A DNA stretch of 64,000 nt from contig AP025576.1 in NCBI GenBank assembly GCA_022845955.1, positions 4,092,001 through 4,156,000 of the forward strand. The letters are read 5' to 3'. This DNA is from Lachnospiraceae bacterium. Lineage in GTDB: Bacteria; Bacillota; Clostridia; Lachnospirales; Lachnospiraceae. The notes below the pieces were generated by a model. It had not been told where the DNA came from. It did no database searches and was given only the letters and a program-made list of their open reading frames with translations. The translations under genes were made by a program, and so were the position numbers. Of the stretch, positions 1 through 9,214 are shown in pieces (position 1 is the first letter of the stretch; every line of letters starts with the position of its first letter).

Positions 1-1112
1 AGAAGCCCCTCAGACATCAGCTTACGGAGGGCTTCCCTGTAAACTTCTTCAAGGGGGATGTGAAATTCCCGGTAAAAGCGGCGGGAGGATACCCCTTCCG
101 TCATACGCAGTCCCAAAAACATGAACTCTTCCATCTGTTCCTGCCGGGAAAGATGTTGAACCGCCTGCTTCAAAGGCGTCACCAGTCCTGCCGTACCGGA
201 AGCTTCCATATATTGTCTGCGATCCGGTGTATTGCTCCACCGCACATTTTCCAAAAGAGAAGCCGCTCCCAGGCCAAATCCGGCATAATCGGTCCTTTCC
301 CAGTAAGAAATATTATGACGGCAGGCAAATCCGGGGAGAGAATAATTGGAAATCTCATAGCGGCCATATCCGGCTTCCGCCAGAAATGCCTTGGTCTGTC
401 CGTACATCAGCCGGTCCTCCTCTTCTGTGGGAAGCGCTTTGCTGCCACGGGGTGCCGCCGCTTCACCGTACATTTCATAAAAGGGGGTTCCCTCTTCTAT
501 AATAAGACTGTAGGCAGAAATATGTTCCGGTTTCAGCCGCACGGTTTTTTCCAATGTTTCCATCCATCCTCCCGGCGTCTGTCCGGGCAGCGCGCTCATG
601 AGATCAATATTGATATTGGCAAAACCTTCTTTCCTTGCCAGCTCATAGCTGCACAGAAAATCCTTCCAGGTATGGATACGCCCCAGGGCTTTGAGTTCCT
701 CATCAGATGCGGACTGCAGGCCGATGCTCAGCCGGTTTATCCCTGCGCGGCGATAATCCGCCAGCTTTTCCGGCGTCAGCGTACCCGGATTGGCTTCCAT
801 GGTAACTTCCGCCCCGCCTTCTTCTGCAGAAAAAGAAAATACCGTATGCAGGCAATCCATAATACGCCGGATCTGTTCCCCGGAAAGAAGGGAGGGCGTA
901 CCTCCGCCAAAAAAAACGGTTTTCACCTCATGGCCGTCATAAAGAGGCGCCTGCGCACGGATTTCATGAAGCAGCGCTTCCACATATTCTATTTTCGTTT
1001 GTTCATCACCGGGAGCCGACAGAAAATCACAATAAAGACATTTGCGGATGCAAAAGGGAATGTGTAAATAGATACCAAGGGGACGTTTGCTGCACCTAGC
1101 TGTTTGCTGCAT
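1..1112 (-). CDS. hemW: HemW-like radical SAM heme chaperone (3' end outside window)
   Basis: Radical SAM protein of the HemW (formerly HemN-like) family, a heme chaperone rather than a true coproporphyrinogen oxidase. The start at 1112 gives MQQTARCSKRPLGIYLHIPF followed by CIRKCLYC, the CxxxCxxC motif that binds the 4Fe-4S cluster. Downstream are FFGGGTPS, EANPG and the HNxxYW motif (CRHNISYW) typical of HemW. The reading frame is open to base 1, so the C-terminus lies outside. It follows lepA on the same strand with a terminator-like hairpin between, an arrangement common in Firmicutes. Assignment to HemW over other HemN-like proteins rests on the motif set and the lepA neighbour. Confidence 0.9.
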   Translation of the reverse strand, partial: MQQTARCSKRPLGIYLHIPFCIRKCLYCDFLSAPGDEQTKIEYVEALLHEIRAQAPLYDGHEVKTVFFGGGTPSLLSGEQIRRIMDCLHTVFSFSAEEGGAEVTMEANPGTLTPEKLADYRRAGINRLSIGLQSASDEELKALGRIHTWKDFLCSYELARKEGFANINIDLMSALPGQTPGGWMETLEKTVRLKPEHISAYSLIIEEGTPFYEMYGEAAAPRGSKALPTEEEDRLMYGQTKAFLAEAGYGRYEISNYSLPGFACRHNISYWERTDYAGFGLGAASLLENVRWSNTPDRRQYMEASGTAGLVTPLKQAVQHLSRQEQMEEFMFLGLRMTEGVSSRRFYREFHIPLEEVYREALRKLMSEGL

Positions 1113-1138
1113 GTTTCTTATTCCTTTTCCGGTTAAGA

Positions 1139-1264
1139 AAACCCCTTCGTCTGTTTTCCAGCATAGCAGAAAATGACCTTCCTGAAAAGGGGTTGTATTA
1201 TTAAAAGTTTCTAAACTGTGAAAAAGCCCATGCAGACAAAAGAACCACCATCTGCATGGGTTTT
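1139..1264 (-). terminator. Hairpins between lepA and hemW, including a rho-independent terminator
   Basis: A 14-bp stem with AAAGCCCATGCAGA at 1223-1236 and its complement at 1251-1264 is followed, on the minus strand, by a short T-run. It sits directly after the lepA stop and should terminate or attenuate lepA transcription before hemW. A second weaker inverted repeat (AACCCCTTC near 1140 and AAGGGGTT near 1188-1195) follows. Confidence 0.7.
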
Positions 1265-1268
1265 CCGG

Positions 1269-3083
1269 CTATTTCTTATCGTCCAGCTTCAGCACGCTCA
1301 TGAAGGCTTCCTGGGGAATCTCCACATTGCCTACCTGGCGCATGCGCTTCTTGCCTTCCTTCTGTTTTTCCAGGAGCTTTTTCTTACGGGTGATATCGCC
1401 GCCGTAGCACTTGGCAAGCACGTCCTTGCGCATGGCCTTCACGGTTTCCCTGGCGATAATCTTCCCACCCACGGCAGCCTGGATAGGGATTTCAAACAGA
1501 TGCCGGGGAATTTCCTCTTTCAGCTTCTCACACATTCTGCGTCCCCGCTCATAAGCGCTGTCCCTGTGTACAATGAACGACAGGGCATCCACTTCCTCCC
1601 GGTTGATCAGGATGTCCAGCTTCACAAGCTCCGACTGTTCGTAGCCTTTCAGCTCATAATCAAAGGAGGCATAGCCTTTGGAACGGGATTTGAGGGCATC
1701 GAAGAAGTCGTAAATGATTTCGTTCAGGGGAAGCTCATATTTCAGAAGAGCCCTCTTTTCTTCCATATATTCCATGCTCAGATAACGGCCCCTGCGCTCC
1801 TGGCACAGCTCCATAATAGAACCGATGTATTCACTGGTCACCATGATTTCCGAGCTGACTATAGGTTCTTCCATATATTCTATTATGGAAGGATCCGGCA
1901 GATTGGAAGGATTCGTCAGCTCCATGATCTCTCCGTTTGTCTTATGCACTTTATATACTACGCCCGGAGCCGTTGTTACAAGATCCAGGTTATATTCCCG
2001 TTCCAGTCTCTCTTCAATCACTTCCAGATGAAGAAGTCCCAAAAAGCCGCAGCGGAAGCCGAAGCCAAGGGCTGCGGAGGTTTCCGGTTCATAAAAGAGG
2101 GACGCGTCATTCAGCCGCAGTTTTTCCAGCGCATCCCGCAGATCCGGATACTTTGCCCCGTCCGCAGGATACATGCCGCAGTATACCATGGGATTTACCT
2201 TCTTATAGCCGGGAAGGGGGTTTGCACAGGGCCTGCGGGCATCCGTCACCGTATCACCAACTGCGGTATCCTTGACATTCTTAATGGAAGCGGTAAGATA
2301 GCCGACCATTCCTGCGGAAAGCTCTTCACAGGGAATGAACTGCCCCGCGCCAAAATAACCCACCTCCACGACTTCCTCCTGGGCTCCGGTTGCCATCATA
2401 CGGATGAGGGTCCCTTTGCTCACCTTTCCTTCCATGATGCGGCAAAAAATAATAACCCCTTTATAAGGATCATACAGGGAATCAAAAATAAGCGCCTGAA
2501 GAGGGTTGTCCGCACTTCCGCCGGGAGCAGGGATCTTGGTAACGATCTGCTCCAGCACCTCATCTATGCCTATGCCGTTTTTGGCGGAAATCAAAGGGGC
2601 GTCATGGGCTTCCAGCCCGATGACATCCTCAATTTCTTCTTTTACCCGATCCGGCTCCGCGCTGGGAAGGTCTATTTTATTGATAACAGGGAAAACGTCC
2701 AGATCATGATCCAATGCCATATATACGTTGGCGAGGGTCTGGGCTTCAATTCCCTGGGCGGCGTCCACGACAAGCACCGCTCCGTCACAGGCGGCAAGAG
2801 ATCGGCTGACCTCATAGTTAAAATCCACATGGCCGGGGGTATCAATCAGGTTAAAAATGTACTCCTCCCCGTTCCTGGCCTTGTATACGGTACGGACCGC
2901 CTGGGATTTGATGGTGATGCCCCTCTCCCTTTCCAGATCCATATTATCCAGCACCTGTTCCTGCATTTCCCTGCTGGTCAGAAGGCCGGTCTGTTCTATG
3001 ATCCGGTCCGCCAGCGTGGATTTGCCGTGGTCGATATGGGCGATAATACAGAAATTCCTGATTTTGCTCTGATCTATAGACAT
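1269..3083 (-). CDS. lepA: Elongation factor 4 (LepA), ribosome back-translocase GTPase
   Basis: Translational GTPase EF4, which remodels stalled or mistranslocated ribosomes. The start at 3083 gives [20 protein letters not shown], preceded by GGAGG at good spacing; a 13-residue upstream extension has no comparable site. Visible elements are the P-loop AHIDHGKST (residues 15-23), DTPGH, an NKID-type G4 motif, and the LepA-specific C-terminal domain with [20 protein letters not shown] and then KKRMRQVG. The 604-aa length matches the family. It lies upstream of hemW and downstream of spoIIP on the same strand. Confidence 0.97.
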   Translation of the reverse strand: MSIDQSKIRNFCIIAHIDHGKSTLADRIIEQTGLLTSREMQEQVLDNMDLERERGITIKSQAVRTVYKARNGEEYIFNLIDTPGHVDFNYEVSRSLAACDGAVLVVDAAQGIEAQTLANVYMALDHDLDVFPVINKIDLPSAEPDRVKEEIEDVIGLEAHDAPLISAKNGIGIDEVLEQIVTKIPAPGGSADNPLQALIFDSLYDPYKGVIIFCRIMEGKVSKGTLIRMMATGAQEEVVEVGYFGAGQFIPCEELSAGMVGYLTASIKNVKDTAVGDTVTDARRPCANPLPGYKKVNPMVYCGMYPADGAKYPDLRDALEKLRLNDASLFYEPETSAALGFGFRCGFLGLLHLEVIEERLEREYNLDLVTTAPGVVYKVHKTNGEIMELTNPSNLPDPSIIEYMEEPIVSSEIMVTSEYIGSIMELCQERRGRYLSMEYMEEKRALLKYELPLNEIIYDFFDALKSRSKGYASFDYELKGYEQSELVKLDILINREEVDALSFIVHRDSAYERGRRMCEKLKEEIPRHLFEIPIQAAVGGKIIARETVKAMRKDVLAKCYGGDITRKKKLLEKQKEGKKRMRQVGNVEIPQEAFMSVLKLDDKK

Positions 3084-3177
3084 AAAATTCCTCCAAGTCT
3101 TTTGCATATATGCAACGGACATGTCAAGTGTATATGTGACGTTCCAGCACCAAGTATAGCAAAATCAGGGGTAACGG

Positions 3178-4497
3178 TCAATACAAACCCTTACCGGATA
3201 ATTCCAGATCCAGGATATGGGCTATGGGCGCACAGGCATTTTTTATTTCCTCCACGGTATTGGTCTGGGCGCCTAATTCGATCAGCAGGGAACGGGGCCG
3301 CAGATGCATGTTATAACGGTAACCCTTCAGATATATCCTTCTGGTCAGGCCCGGATAATATTCGTTGGCTATTACCTGCATCTGGAAAGAAAATGCCAGG
3401 TTGTCGTCTATGTACGGATTCTGCAGGTATTCCACATCACCATGCGCCTTCGTATAAGAAAGGCCGTTAAAAAACATGAACTGGGCCGTAGGTTTCCCGT
3501 TCAGATCCGTCACAAGCTTTCTTCCCTCCAGCACCTCATCCCGGTGCAGGTCAATCACCACCTCGATTGTGGGATTTTCCGCCAGCACCTGTTCGATGGC
3601 AGGAAGGGAATTGGAGTAGGCATAATCCCTGGACTCCACATCATACTCGCCCAGATGGTGGATGACGTTATAGCCGTATTCTTCCCGCAGGATCTGCGCC
3701 AGCAGCTCCCCTGCCCCCATGATCGTCGTGGACGTATCCCCGGGAACGGAATCCACAAAATCCTCCTGGGAGTGGGTATGGTAAATCAATATCTGGGGCA
3801 CATCCGGATTTTTGGTAATCGCCATGGTTTTTCCCAGCAGCGCATCCAGGTTCAGGCGTTTGGAGCTGGCTTCCGTCGTGGCATCCACCGCGTAGAATTC
3901 CTTGATCAGGGCATCAAAATCCTGATAATAGCTCCAGTTATATTCCTGGACTCTCCCCGCCGCCTTGATGAAACCGAACGGATCCTCCGCCGGTGCCTGG
4001 GGTTCCTGTGTTTCCGCATTTTCCCCCTGGCCTGTCTGATTTTCTTCCTGCAACAGCTGCGTCATATTATCATCCAGGCGGATCTTGCCCTCCGAGGTTT
4101 CCGGTACCTCCAGCGCATCCCCATCTTCGCTTTCCGTATACTCGCTCGCCCCTTCCAGCAGCAGGATTTTTTCATAGGTACTCCCGCTCTCCGTCTGCAG
4201 GTCCTCCTCATCCTGGCTTCCCGCATAAGCATAAAGGGGGATCTGCTGGCCCAATATCTGGTCAAACCACCCTTTACCCGACATGCTGCCCTTATCCGCA
4301 AAGGCAAAGGAAGGAAGCCAGACATTCAGCACCCCTTCCTGCGCTCTGGCCGTGAGCACCTCCTTCCAGGAGAAATGCTCCCCATCAGAGTCCCCGGCGG
4401 CGCTGCGGCTGGAAAACAGGAAATCCGCCAGTGCAATAATAAGAAGCACAAGCACACATTTATGAAAAATTTTTCTTCCATTCCATTTTTTATTCAT
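3178..4497 (-). CDS. spoIIP: Stage II sporulation protein P (SpoIIP)
   Basis: Membrane-anchored peptidoglycan hydrolase of the SpoIID-SpoIIM-SpoIIP engulfment complex. It has a short basic N-terminus, one membrane segment at about residues 11-28, a long acidic Glu/Gln-rich linker to about residue 175, and a C-terminal amidase/endopeptidase domain. That domain holds QILIYHTHSQEDF (His240, His242) and VIDLHRDEV, the expected zinc ligands and catalytic region. Length 439 aa. Its position next to gpr is conserved in many spore formers (gpr-spoIIP), so the two are probably co-transcribed and expressed during sporulation. Confidence 0.95.
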   Translation of the reverse strand: MNKKWNGRKIFHKCVLVLLIIALADFLFSSRSAAGDSDGEHFSWKEVLTARAQEGVLNVWLPSFAFADKGSMSGKGWFDQILGQQIPLYAYAGSQDEEDLQTESGSTYEKILLLEGASEYTESEDGDALEVPETSEGKIRLDDNMTQLLQEENQTGQGENAETQEPQAPAEDPFGFIKAAGRVQEYNWSYYQDFDALIKEFYAVDATTEASSKRLNLDALLGKTMAITKNPDVPQILIYHTHSQEDFVDSVPGDTSTTIMGAGELLAQILREEYGYNVIHHLGEYDVESRDYAYSNSLPAIEQVLAENPTIEVVIDLHRDEVLEGRKLVTDLNGKPTAQFMFFNGLSYTKAHGDVEYLQNPYIDDNLAFSFQMQVIANEYYPGLTRRIYLKGYRYNMHLRPRSLLIELGAQTNTVEEIKNACAPIAHILDLELSGKGLY

Positions 4498-4538
4498 AGA
4501 AGAATATATGCACCTGCACTTCTCATTTATGCAGATTC

Positions 4539-5450
4539 TCAGGCAATATCCAAAGCTATATTTATTGCCTCCGAAATGGTAAAGCTAAGGCGTTTCACAG
4601 TTTCATCGATATCCTTGCTGGTCACATACATGTTATTCAGTTCGGACAGTGCCTTGGGGTGCTCCCTGTTAAAGAAACAGCCTTCCTCCCCGCTCTCCTG
4701 TATCATGCTTTCGATAGCATCTCCCACAATAGTTGCAGCATCCACTACCGTGGGCACGCCGATGGCAATCACAGGAACTCCCAGGGTTTCTTTATTCATG
4801 GCGTTCCTATGGTTGCCCACGCCGGAGCCCGGATGGATCCCCGCATCGGAAATCTGGATGGTCCGGTTCAGGCGCTTTGTGCTCCGGGCCGCCAGGGCAT
4901 CCACAACAATCAGGACGTCCGGCCTGGTCTGTTCCACCACACCTTTGACAATTTCTGCAGTTTCCATTCCCGTCATTGCCATGACTCCCGGCACGATACT
5001 GCTGATCTGATGCATTTTTTCGCGGCCGTAAGCAGCTTTTCCGTACTCCATTATCACATGTCTGCTGATAAAAAGATTATCCACAACCTCCGGTCCCAGC
5101 GCATCCGCCGTAACATCCCGGTTTCCAAGTCCTACCACCAGGATAGATTGTTCCTTCTCGATATCCGGGATCAGCTTTCTCAGCTGTTTGGCCAGTTCCT
5201 CCGAAACCTCTCTGTGATAGTCCTCATCCGGCTCCATCAACGCCGGGGCTTCCAGCGTAACATAGGTGCCCATCGGTTTGCCCATGGCCTTTGCGCCGTT
5301 TTTCGTATCAATGATGACACGGGTGATCTGCACTTCACTTTTGGGGTTTGAGAATTCTTCCACCCGGACACCGCGCAGTTCTCCGTCCGCTTCCGTAATG
5401 CTTTCCCTGGCTTCCAATGCCAGGTCCGTTCTTACCTGAAAACAACTCAT
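4539..5450 (-). CDS. gpr: Germination protease GPR (spore SASP endopeptidase)
   Basis: GPR, the aspartic-type protease (family A25) that degrades small acid-soluble spore proteins at germination. The N-terminus MSCFQVRTDLALEARESI matches the usual RTDLA...E propeptide region, where autoprocessing occurs before the conserved Glu. GLGNRDVTADALGPEV, SSIVPGVMAMTGMETAEIVKG and VIVVDALAARS are signature blocks of the family. Length 303 aa, slightly short of Bacillus GPR but normal for clostridia. It is 41 bp upstream of spoIIP and likely shares its transcript. Confidence 0.95.
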   Translation of the reverse strand: MSCFQVRTDLALEARESITEADGELRGVRVEEFSNPKSEVQITRVIIDTKNGAKAMGKPMGTYVTLEAPALMEPDEDYHREVSEELAKQLRKLIPDIEKEQSILVVGLGNRDVTADALGPEVVDNLFISRHVIMEYGKAAYGREKMHQISSIVPGVMAMTGMETAEIVKGVVEQTRPDVLIVVDALAARSTKRLNRTIQISDAGIHPGSGVGNHRNAMNKETLGVPVIAIGVPTVVDAATIVGDAIESMIQESGEEGCFFNREHPKALSELNNMYVTSKDIDETVKRLSFTISEAINIALDIA

Positions 5451-5571
5451 CTGTACTCTCCCGCTCTTCCCTTTACTTTAACTTATGCGTCCGGCTTATT
5501 CTTGCCCGCTGACTTTCCGGGGGCCGGACCGCGCATATGCCTATTTTTTGCAAAAATAAATAAATTATGTA

Positions 5572-5600
5572 TTGACATATAAGAAGCTGTCCGATAGAAT
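5572..5600 (+). promoter_or_regulatory. Sigma-A promoter of rpsT
   Basis: TTGACA at 5572-5577 and TAGAAT at 5595-5600, separated by exactly 17 bp. It precedes the S20 gene by about 95 bp, leaving a leader that could carry autoregulation. The minus-strand gpr gene begins about 120 bp upstream. Confidence 0.8.
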
Positions 5601-5696
5601 ATATTCGTATGTTTCCTTAGAACGACCGTGTCCGGGTTTAATGAAACATTTTCATAAGGAATAAGAAAAATTCACTTGAAAATGGAGGTGAAAATC

Positions 5697-5960
5697 TTGG
5701 CTAACATCAAATCTGCTAAGAAGAGAATTCTGGTTAACAGAACCAAAGCTGACAGAAACAAAGCTATCAAGTCTGGTGTGAAAACTTCTATCAAGAAGGT
5801 ATACACAGCTATTGAAGCTGGTGATAAGAGCGCAGCACAGTCTGCTCTTCTCGCTGCCACATCTACTATTGATAAGGCAACAACCAAAGGTGTATATCAC
5901 AAAAATACAGCATCCAGAAAGGTGTCCCGTCTTTCTAAAGCTGTAAACCAGATGGCATAA
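5697..5960 (+). CDS. rpsT: 30S ribosomal protein S20
   Basis: Primary 16S rRNA-binding protein of the small subunit body. The start is a TTG at 5697, placed 6 bases after GGAGGTG, giving MANIKSAKKRILVNRTKADR. An ATG seven codons upstream lies before the Shine-Dalgarno site and would add residues absent from S20 proteins. With the TTG the protein is 87 aa, the family norm, and Lys/Ala-rich throughout. Codon choice is that of a highly expressed gene, and a TTG start fits the weak or unusual starts often seen in S20 genes. It is monocistronic, with a promoter at 5572 and a terminator at 5984. Confidence 0.97.
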   Translation: MANIKSAKKRILVNRTKADRNKAIKSGVKTSIKKVYTAIEAGDKSAAQSALLAATSTIDKATTKGVYHKNTASRKVSRLSKAVNQMA

Positions 5961-5983
5961 TTCAGATATACGGAGTATATGCT

Positions 5984-6027
5984 AAAATCCCCATCCTATA
6001 CCGTCATGTAGGATGAGGATTTTTTTA
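5984..6027 (+). terminator. Rho-independent terminator of rpsT
   Basis: Stem made by AATCCCCATCCTA and TAGGATGAGGATT around a short loop, followed by a run of seven T. It begins about 24 bp after the rpsT stop codon. Confidence 0.9.
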
Positions 6028-6034
6028 TTTTCAG

Positions 6035-6087
6035 AAAATTCCATGAATCCGGGAAGGCTGCGCACTCCAAAGTAAAGATTCATGGAA
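6035..6087 (-). terminator. Hairpin after the BlaR1-like gene
   Basis: Perfect 11-bp inverted repeat (TTCCATGAATC at 6039-6049, complement at 6077-6087) just past the stop of the minus-strand sensor gene, followed on that strand by TTTTC. It is a plausible terminator for the blaI-blaR1-like operon, weaker than the adjacent rpsT terminator. Confidence 0.5.
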
Positions 6088-6101
6088 GCGGCCGCGGGGA
6101 A

Positions 6102-8549
6102 CTAAACGTCCTCCTGATCGGAAAAATGCGTCACTCTCCCGTTGTCATCAAAGTAAAGATAGTATCTCCCCTCTTCCACCTCCAGATAGAGAGGATACCT
6201 TCCCCCTTCTTCAAAGCATTCCAGCCAGAACAGTTGATGGTCTTCCAGGATTTGTTCCGCTTCTTCCACCGTGCTTCCCTTTTCGCACTGCGCCAGGATG
6301 GAACGGATATCCGCATCGGTCAGGGAACAGACGGCAATAGGGACAAAGCTGTCCGAATAGTTTTTTGTGACAGGCTGCAGCATATCCCCGTCCAGCTCAA
6401 TAGTTTTAGTTTTTGTTCCCAAATCCAGGCCGCAGGCCAAAAGGGTGCCGTCCTTCAGCTGTACGAACAGGTTATCATTGTAGCTGGTATTGTAAGAAGC
6501 AAACTCCGGTATGGCGGTACGGCTGTCACGGAATGCCATTCGCTCCGGCCAAACCATTTTAACATTGCCGAGTACCTTTTGGGGCGTCCGGACATAATCA
6601 TCCGCTGTCACCGGTGTGCCGCACTGGCCCCATATATTAAAGCCCCATGTATATAATTCCCCGTCTCTGGTTATGGCCGCCCCGGTCCAGTTTCCCGTCG
6701 TGGCATAGATACAGTCCTCCAGCATCAGGCGGGGGCTGGTATACATCATTTTACGGGGATTTTCAGGCCATTCCTCATAAGCCCAATAGCCATCCGAATT
6801 CGGGCTTCCATAGGCAGTGGCGGATAAAGCCTTGTATTCTCCCCACCACCAGACACTTCCGTCCTCCTTTAAGGCTACAATGGAATACATTCCCGCCCGG
6901 GCAAAAGCTACCTGCTCCATGAGCAGAGTCGGTTCCAAAACCGGAACATAACGGCTATAATCATAAAGCACCTGCTCCCCGTCCAACGGTTTTCTTAAAA
7001 CTCCCATCAGATTAGATCCCATTCCATACAGGTTTCCGTCTTCCGTCAGATAGATGGTAAAATAACCGTTGACAGATTGATCTACGGAAACCACATGTTC
7101 CGCAATTCTGACAGGCTCCCCGTAATATGTGTCATCCGTATCCTTTTTTCCGATTCCCAGCTGCCCGAAACTATTCCGGCCATATCCCCAGAGCACCTTA
7201 TCCTCATCGATATAAAAATGGTTGTCCAACGTAACACGATTGGTCATATAGTACAGCTCCGGCTGAAAAGGCTCCTCCAGATACAGATCCGCAACAGAGT
7301 CAACCCGGAAGGTTTTCACGGGCTTCACGGCGGGTTCTTCCTCCCCGTCATTTCCCTTTCCGCCTTTCTCTTCACCTGCGGCCATTTCTTCTCCGGCACC
7401 GCTCGTACCGCCGCTGCCGTCCCTTCCGGCAAATACCAGCGACATGGAAAAAACGGAAACTGCCGCCAGCAGTACAAGGGCTGCCGCATAGCCGGTCTTA
7501 TTCTTTTTGTCGGTAAAAAGGTTATCAAGCCTTTCCTTCATTGTTTTTCTCCCCGCTGAGAAACGGGCGGAATATGCCGTACTTTTTCCCCGGGTACGTG
7601 TTACCAACATATAAGCATAACGCTTTTTTTCCTCCGGCCCCATCTTTCTGGTCGCCCGGCTGTCACAAACGCACTCCACATCACAAAAGGCCATGCGTTT
7701 CATCAAGCGTAGCACCGGATTAAACCAATACAGATCACAGACAGCCACCATCAGAAGCTTGTACCATAAGTCACCATATTTGTAATGACACAGTTCATGA
7801 CGCAGCATCGCTTCCCGTTCCGGTGCCCGGCAGGAAGCCTCATCAAGCAGAAGCACCGGTTTGATGTATCCGGTTACCATTGGGGTATCGACGGTATCAC
7901 TGATCAGCAGGGGGAGTGTCCTGTTGATGTCATATTCCCGGAAAAGCTTCTCTGCAAGGCACTCTGTCTCTTTATCCCTGCAGGGACGAGCCGTTTCCAA
8001 AAGACATTTTCTGGTATGCAGATACTGGGAGATATGGAATCTGGCCGCCGCCAAAATGCCTGCCAGCCAAAAGCACACAAGAAGAACAGACAAGGGCAGC
8101 CGGCTTTTGAACATACCGGACTCCGGCAGACCGGTTTCCGGATCTGTTTTCAAGCGTTCTCCCTTCTCTGCGGCAGCCGGAATCTCCGGATCCGCTTCCT
8201 CCCCTGCCGCCATGGAATCCTGCGGGCTTCCGGCACCCTCCCCGGAATCCGGCACCGCACCTGCCTCCTCTTGTTCCTTCAAACCGTTTGCTATAGCCGC
8301 AGCTGAATCAACCTGACGGTTGTTTACAGGCCCGTTCAGTTCCACCCGGATCAGGGGCAGCTGACCCGATATCTCTGCAAAGGATATGGTTGCCGGTATT
8401 AATAAGCGCAGCCCAAGAAACAGCCAGACCATTTTTCTCCACCGGTAACCGGATCCGCCCCTTAAACAAAGCGAAAGAAGCCAGACCAGCCCGATGGTCA
8501 GGTCGGTAATCAGGGTTATCTTTAAAACGCCGAATAGAAAGGCACTCAT
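6102..8549 (-). CDS. BlaR1/MecR1-family M56 metalloprotease sensor with RCC1-like repeat domain
   Basis: Integral membrane zinc protease of the M56 (BlaR1/MecR1) family, 815 aa. Membrane segments lie near residues 5-30, 38-57 and 150-172. The cytoplasmic protease loop carries HELCH (251-255) and a downstream VECVCDSRA block with a likely third ligand. A further membrane segment at about 353-373 leads to an external domain. BlaR1 proper has a penicillin-binding domain there. Here residues about 410-730 instead contain RCC1/BNR-type units such as LWGYGRNSFGQLG, LYGMGSNLMG, VWWWG and LYTWGFNIWGQCG, which suggest a beta-propeller. The partner repressor gene overlaps by 4 bp upstream. By analogy, ligand binding outside would trigger proteolysis that inactivates the BlaI-like repressor; the ligand is unknown and beta-lactam sensing is not supported. 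Confidence 0.85.
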   Translation of the reverse strand: MSAFLFGVLKITLITDLTIGLVWLLSLCLRGGSGYRWRKMVWLFLGLRLLIPATISFAEISGQLPLIRVELNGPVNNRQVDSAAAIANGLKEQEEAGAVPDSGEGAGSPQDSMAAGEEADPEIPAAAEKGERLKTDPETGLPESGMFKSRLPLSVLLVCFWLAGILAAARFHISQYLHTRKCLLETARPCRDKETECLAEKLFREYDINRTLPLLISDTVDTPMVTGYIKPVLLLDEASCRAPEREAMLRHELCHYKYGDLWYKLLMVAVCDLYWFNPVLRLMKRMAFCDVECVCDSRATRKMGPEEKKRYAYMLVTRTRGKSTAYSARFSAGRKTMKERLDNLFTDKKNKTGYAAALVLLAAVSVFSMSLVFAGRDGSGGTSGAGEEMAAGEEKGGKGNDGEEEPAVKPVKTFRVDSVADLYLEEPFQPELYYMTNRVTLDNHFYIDEDKVLWGYGRNSFGQLGIGKKDTDDTYYGEPVRIAEHVVSVDQSVNGYFTIYLTEDGNLYGMGSNLMGVLRKPLDGEQVLYDYSRYVPVLEPTLLMEQVAFARAGMYSIVALKEDGSVWWWGEYKALSATAYGSPNSDGYWAYEEWPENPRKMMYTSPRLMLEDCIYATTGNWTGAAITRDGELYTWGFNIWGQCGTPVTADDYVRTPQKVLGNVKMVWPERMAFRDSRTAIPEFASYNTSYNDNLFVQLKDGTLLACGLDLGTKTKTIELDGDMLQPVTKNYSDSFVPIAVCSLTDADIRSILAQCEKGSTVEEAEQILEDHQLFWLECFEEGGRYPLYLEVEEGRYYLYFDDNGRVTHFSDQEDV

Positions 8550-8944
8550 CTTTTATTTCCTCCAGATGGTGTATGTTTCCTGGTTTTACTGTCTATAAAG
8601 TCCTGCAGGCAGGCGATATCTTCATCGCTCAATTCCTCTCCGTCATAAAGAGCTGTGGCAAAATTGGATATAGAGCCCCCGAACATTCTTTTTAATATGT
8701 TGCGTCCGGTTTCCTTCAAATAGGGATCTTTTTCCACCCGTGCGCTGTAATAATTGATTTTGCCTCTCTTCTCCCGTTCGACAAAACCTCGTTCCTCCAG
8801 ACGGGATAACAGGGACAGGATCGTGCTGGGAAGCACTTCCCTGCCCTCATCCATCTTTTCTTCGATTTCCATTCTGGTAACCGGTTCCCCCGCATCCCAT
8901 ATAATCATCATCAGTTCCAGCTCCGCATCAGGCAGTTTTTTCAT
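8546..8944 (-). CDS. BlaI/MecI-family transcriptional repressor
   Basis: Winged-helix repressor of the BlaI/MecI/CopY family, 132 aa. The N-terminus MKKLPDAELELMMIIWDAGE and the helix TILSLLSRLEERGFVEREKR match the DNA-binding domain. An Asn-Phe pair (residues 94-95, in SISNFATAL) sits just before the C-terminal dimerisation helix, the place where BlaI and MecI are cut at Asn-Phe. It overlaps the M56 sensor by the ATGA of stop and start, so both come from one transcript. It should repress its own operon through the palindrome at 8965-8986. Target genes beyond the operon cannot be named from the window. Confidence 0.9.
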   Translation of the reverse strand: MKKLPDAELELMMIIWDAGEPVTRMEIEEKMDEGREVLPSTILSLLSRLEERGFVEREKRGKINYYSARVEKDPYLKETGRNILKRMFGGSISNFATALYDGEELSDEDIACLQDFIDSKTRKHTPSGGNKR

Positions 8945-8964
8945 GGCAATTCCCCCTCCGTTTT

Positions 8965-8986
8965 AAATTAGTCAATTGTCTAATTT
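8965..8986 (-). promoter_or_regulatory. Operator palindrome of the blaI-like operon
   Basis: AAATTAGtCAATTGtCTAATTT is a 22-bp dyad, symmetric except at one base-pair position, lying between the promoter and the blaI-like start codon. It does not contain the TACA/TGTA core of staphylococcal bla/mec operators but has the same placement over the transcription start. Confidence 0.65.
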
Positions 8987-8989
8987 AAG

Positions 8990-9016
8990 AGTATAACAAA
9001 CCTTCCTGATTGTCAA
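8990..9016 (-). promoter_or_regulatory. Promoter of the blaI-blaR1-like operon
   Basis: On the minus strand TTGACA (9016-9011) and TATACT (8995-8990) are separated by 15 bp, short of the 17-bp optimum. The -10 box is followed within a few bases by the 22-bp operator, so a bound repressor would block initiation. Confidence 0.6.
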
Positions 9017-9214
9017 ATATTTTTTTACATTTGTCTGAAAACATTATACCCTGCACCTTACTGCCTTTCAAAAATAGAAAAGGCGTTATACATGGGAAAC
9101 TCTGGGAATACTATAGGAAAAAGAAACAAAACGGTTTCGCAGTACCGTGTATTATTGAAGTGGCGGCCGAGGGACGAAACAACAACAAAGAAATTATGTC
9201 AAGGAGGAACCAAT

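Noticed and set aside
1218-3470. Long plus-strand frame opposite lepA
   Set aside because: It is antisense to a strongly conserved lepA gene and its translation has no recognisable fold.
3304-5010. Long plus-strand frame opposite spoIIP and gpr
   Set aside because: Mirror of two conserved minus-strand genes; no ribosome site or family.
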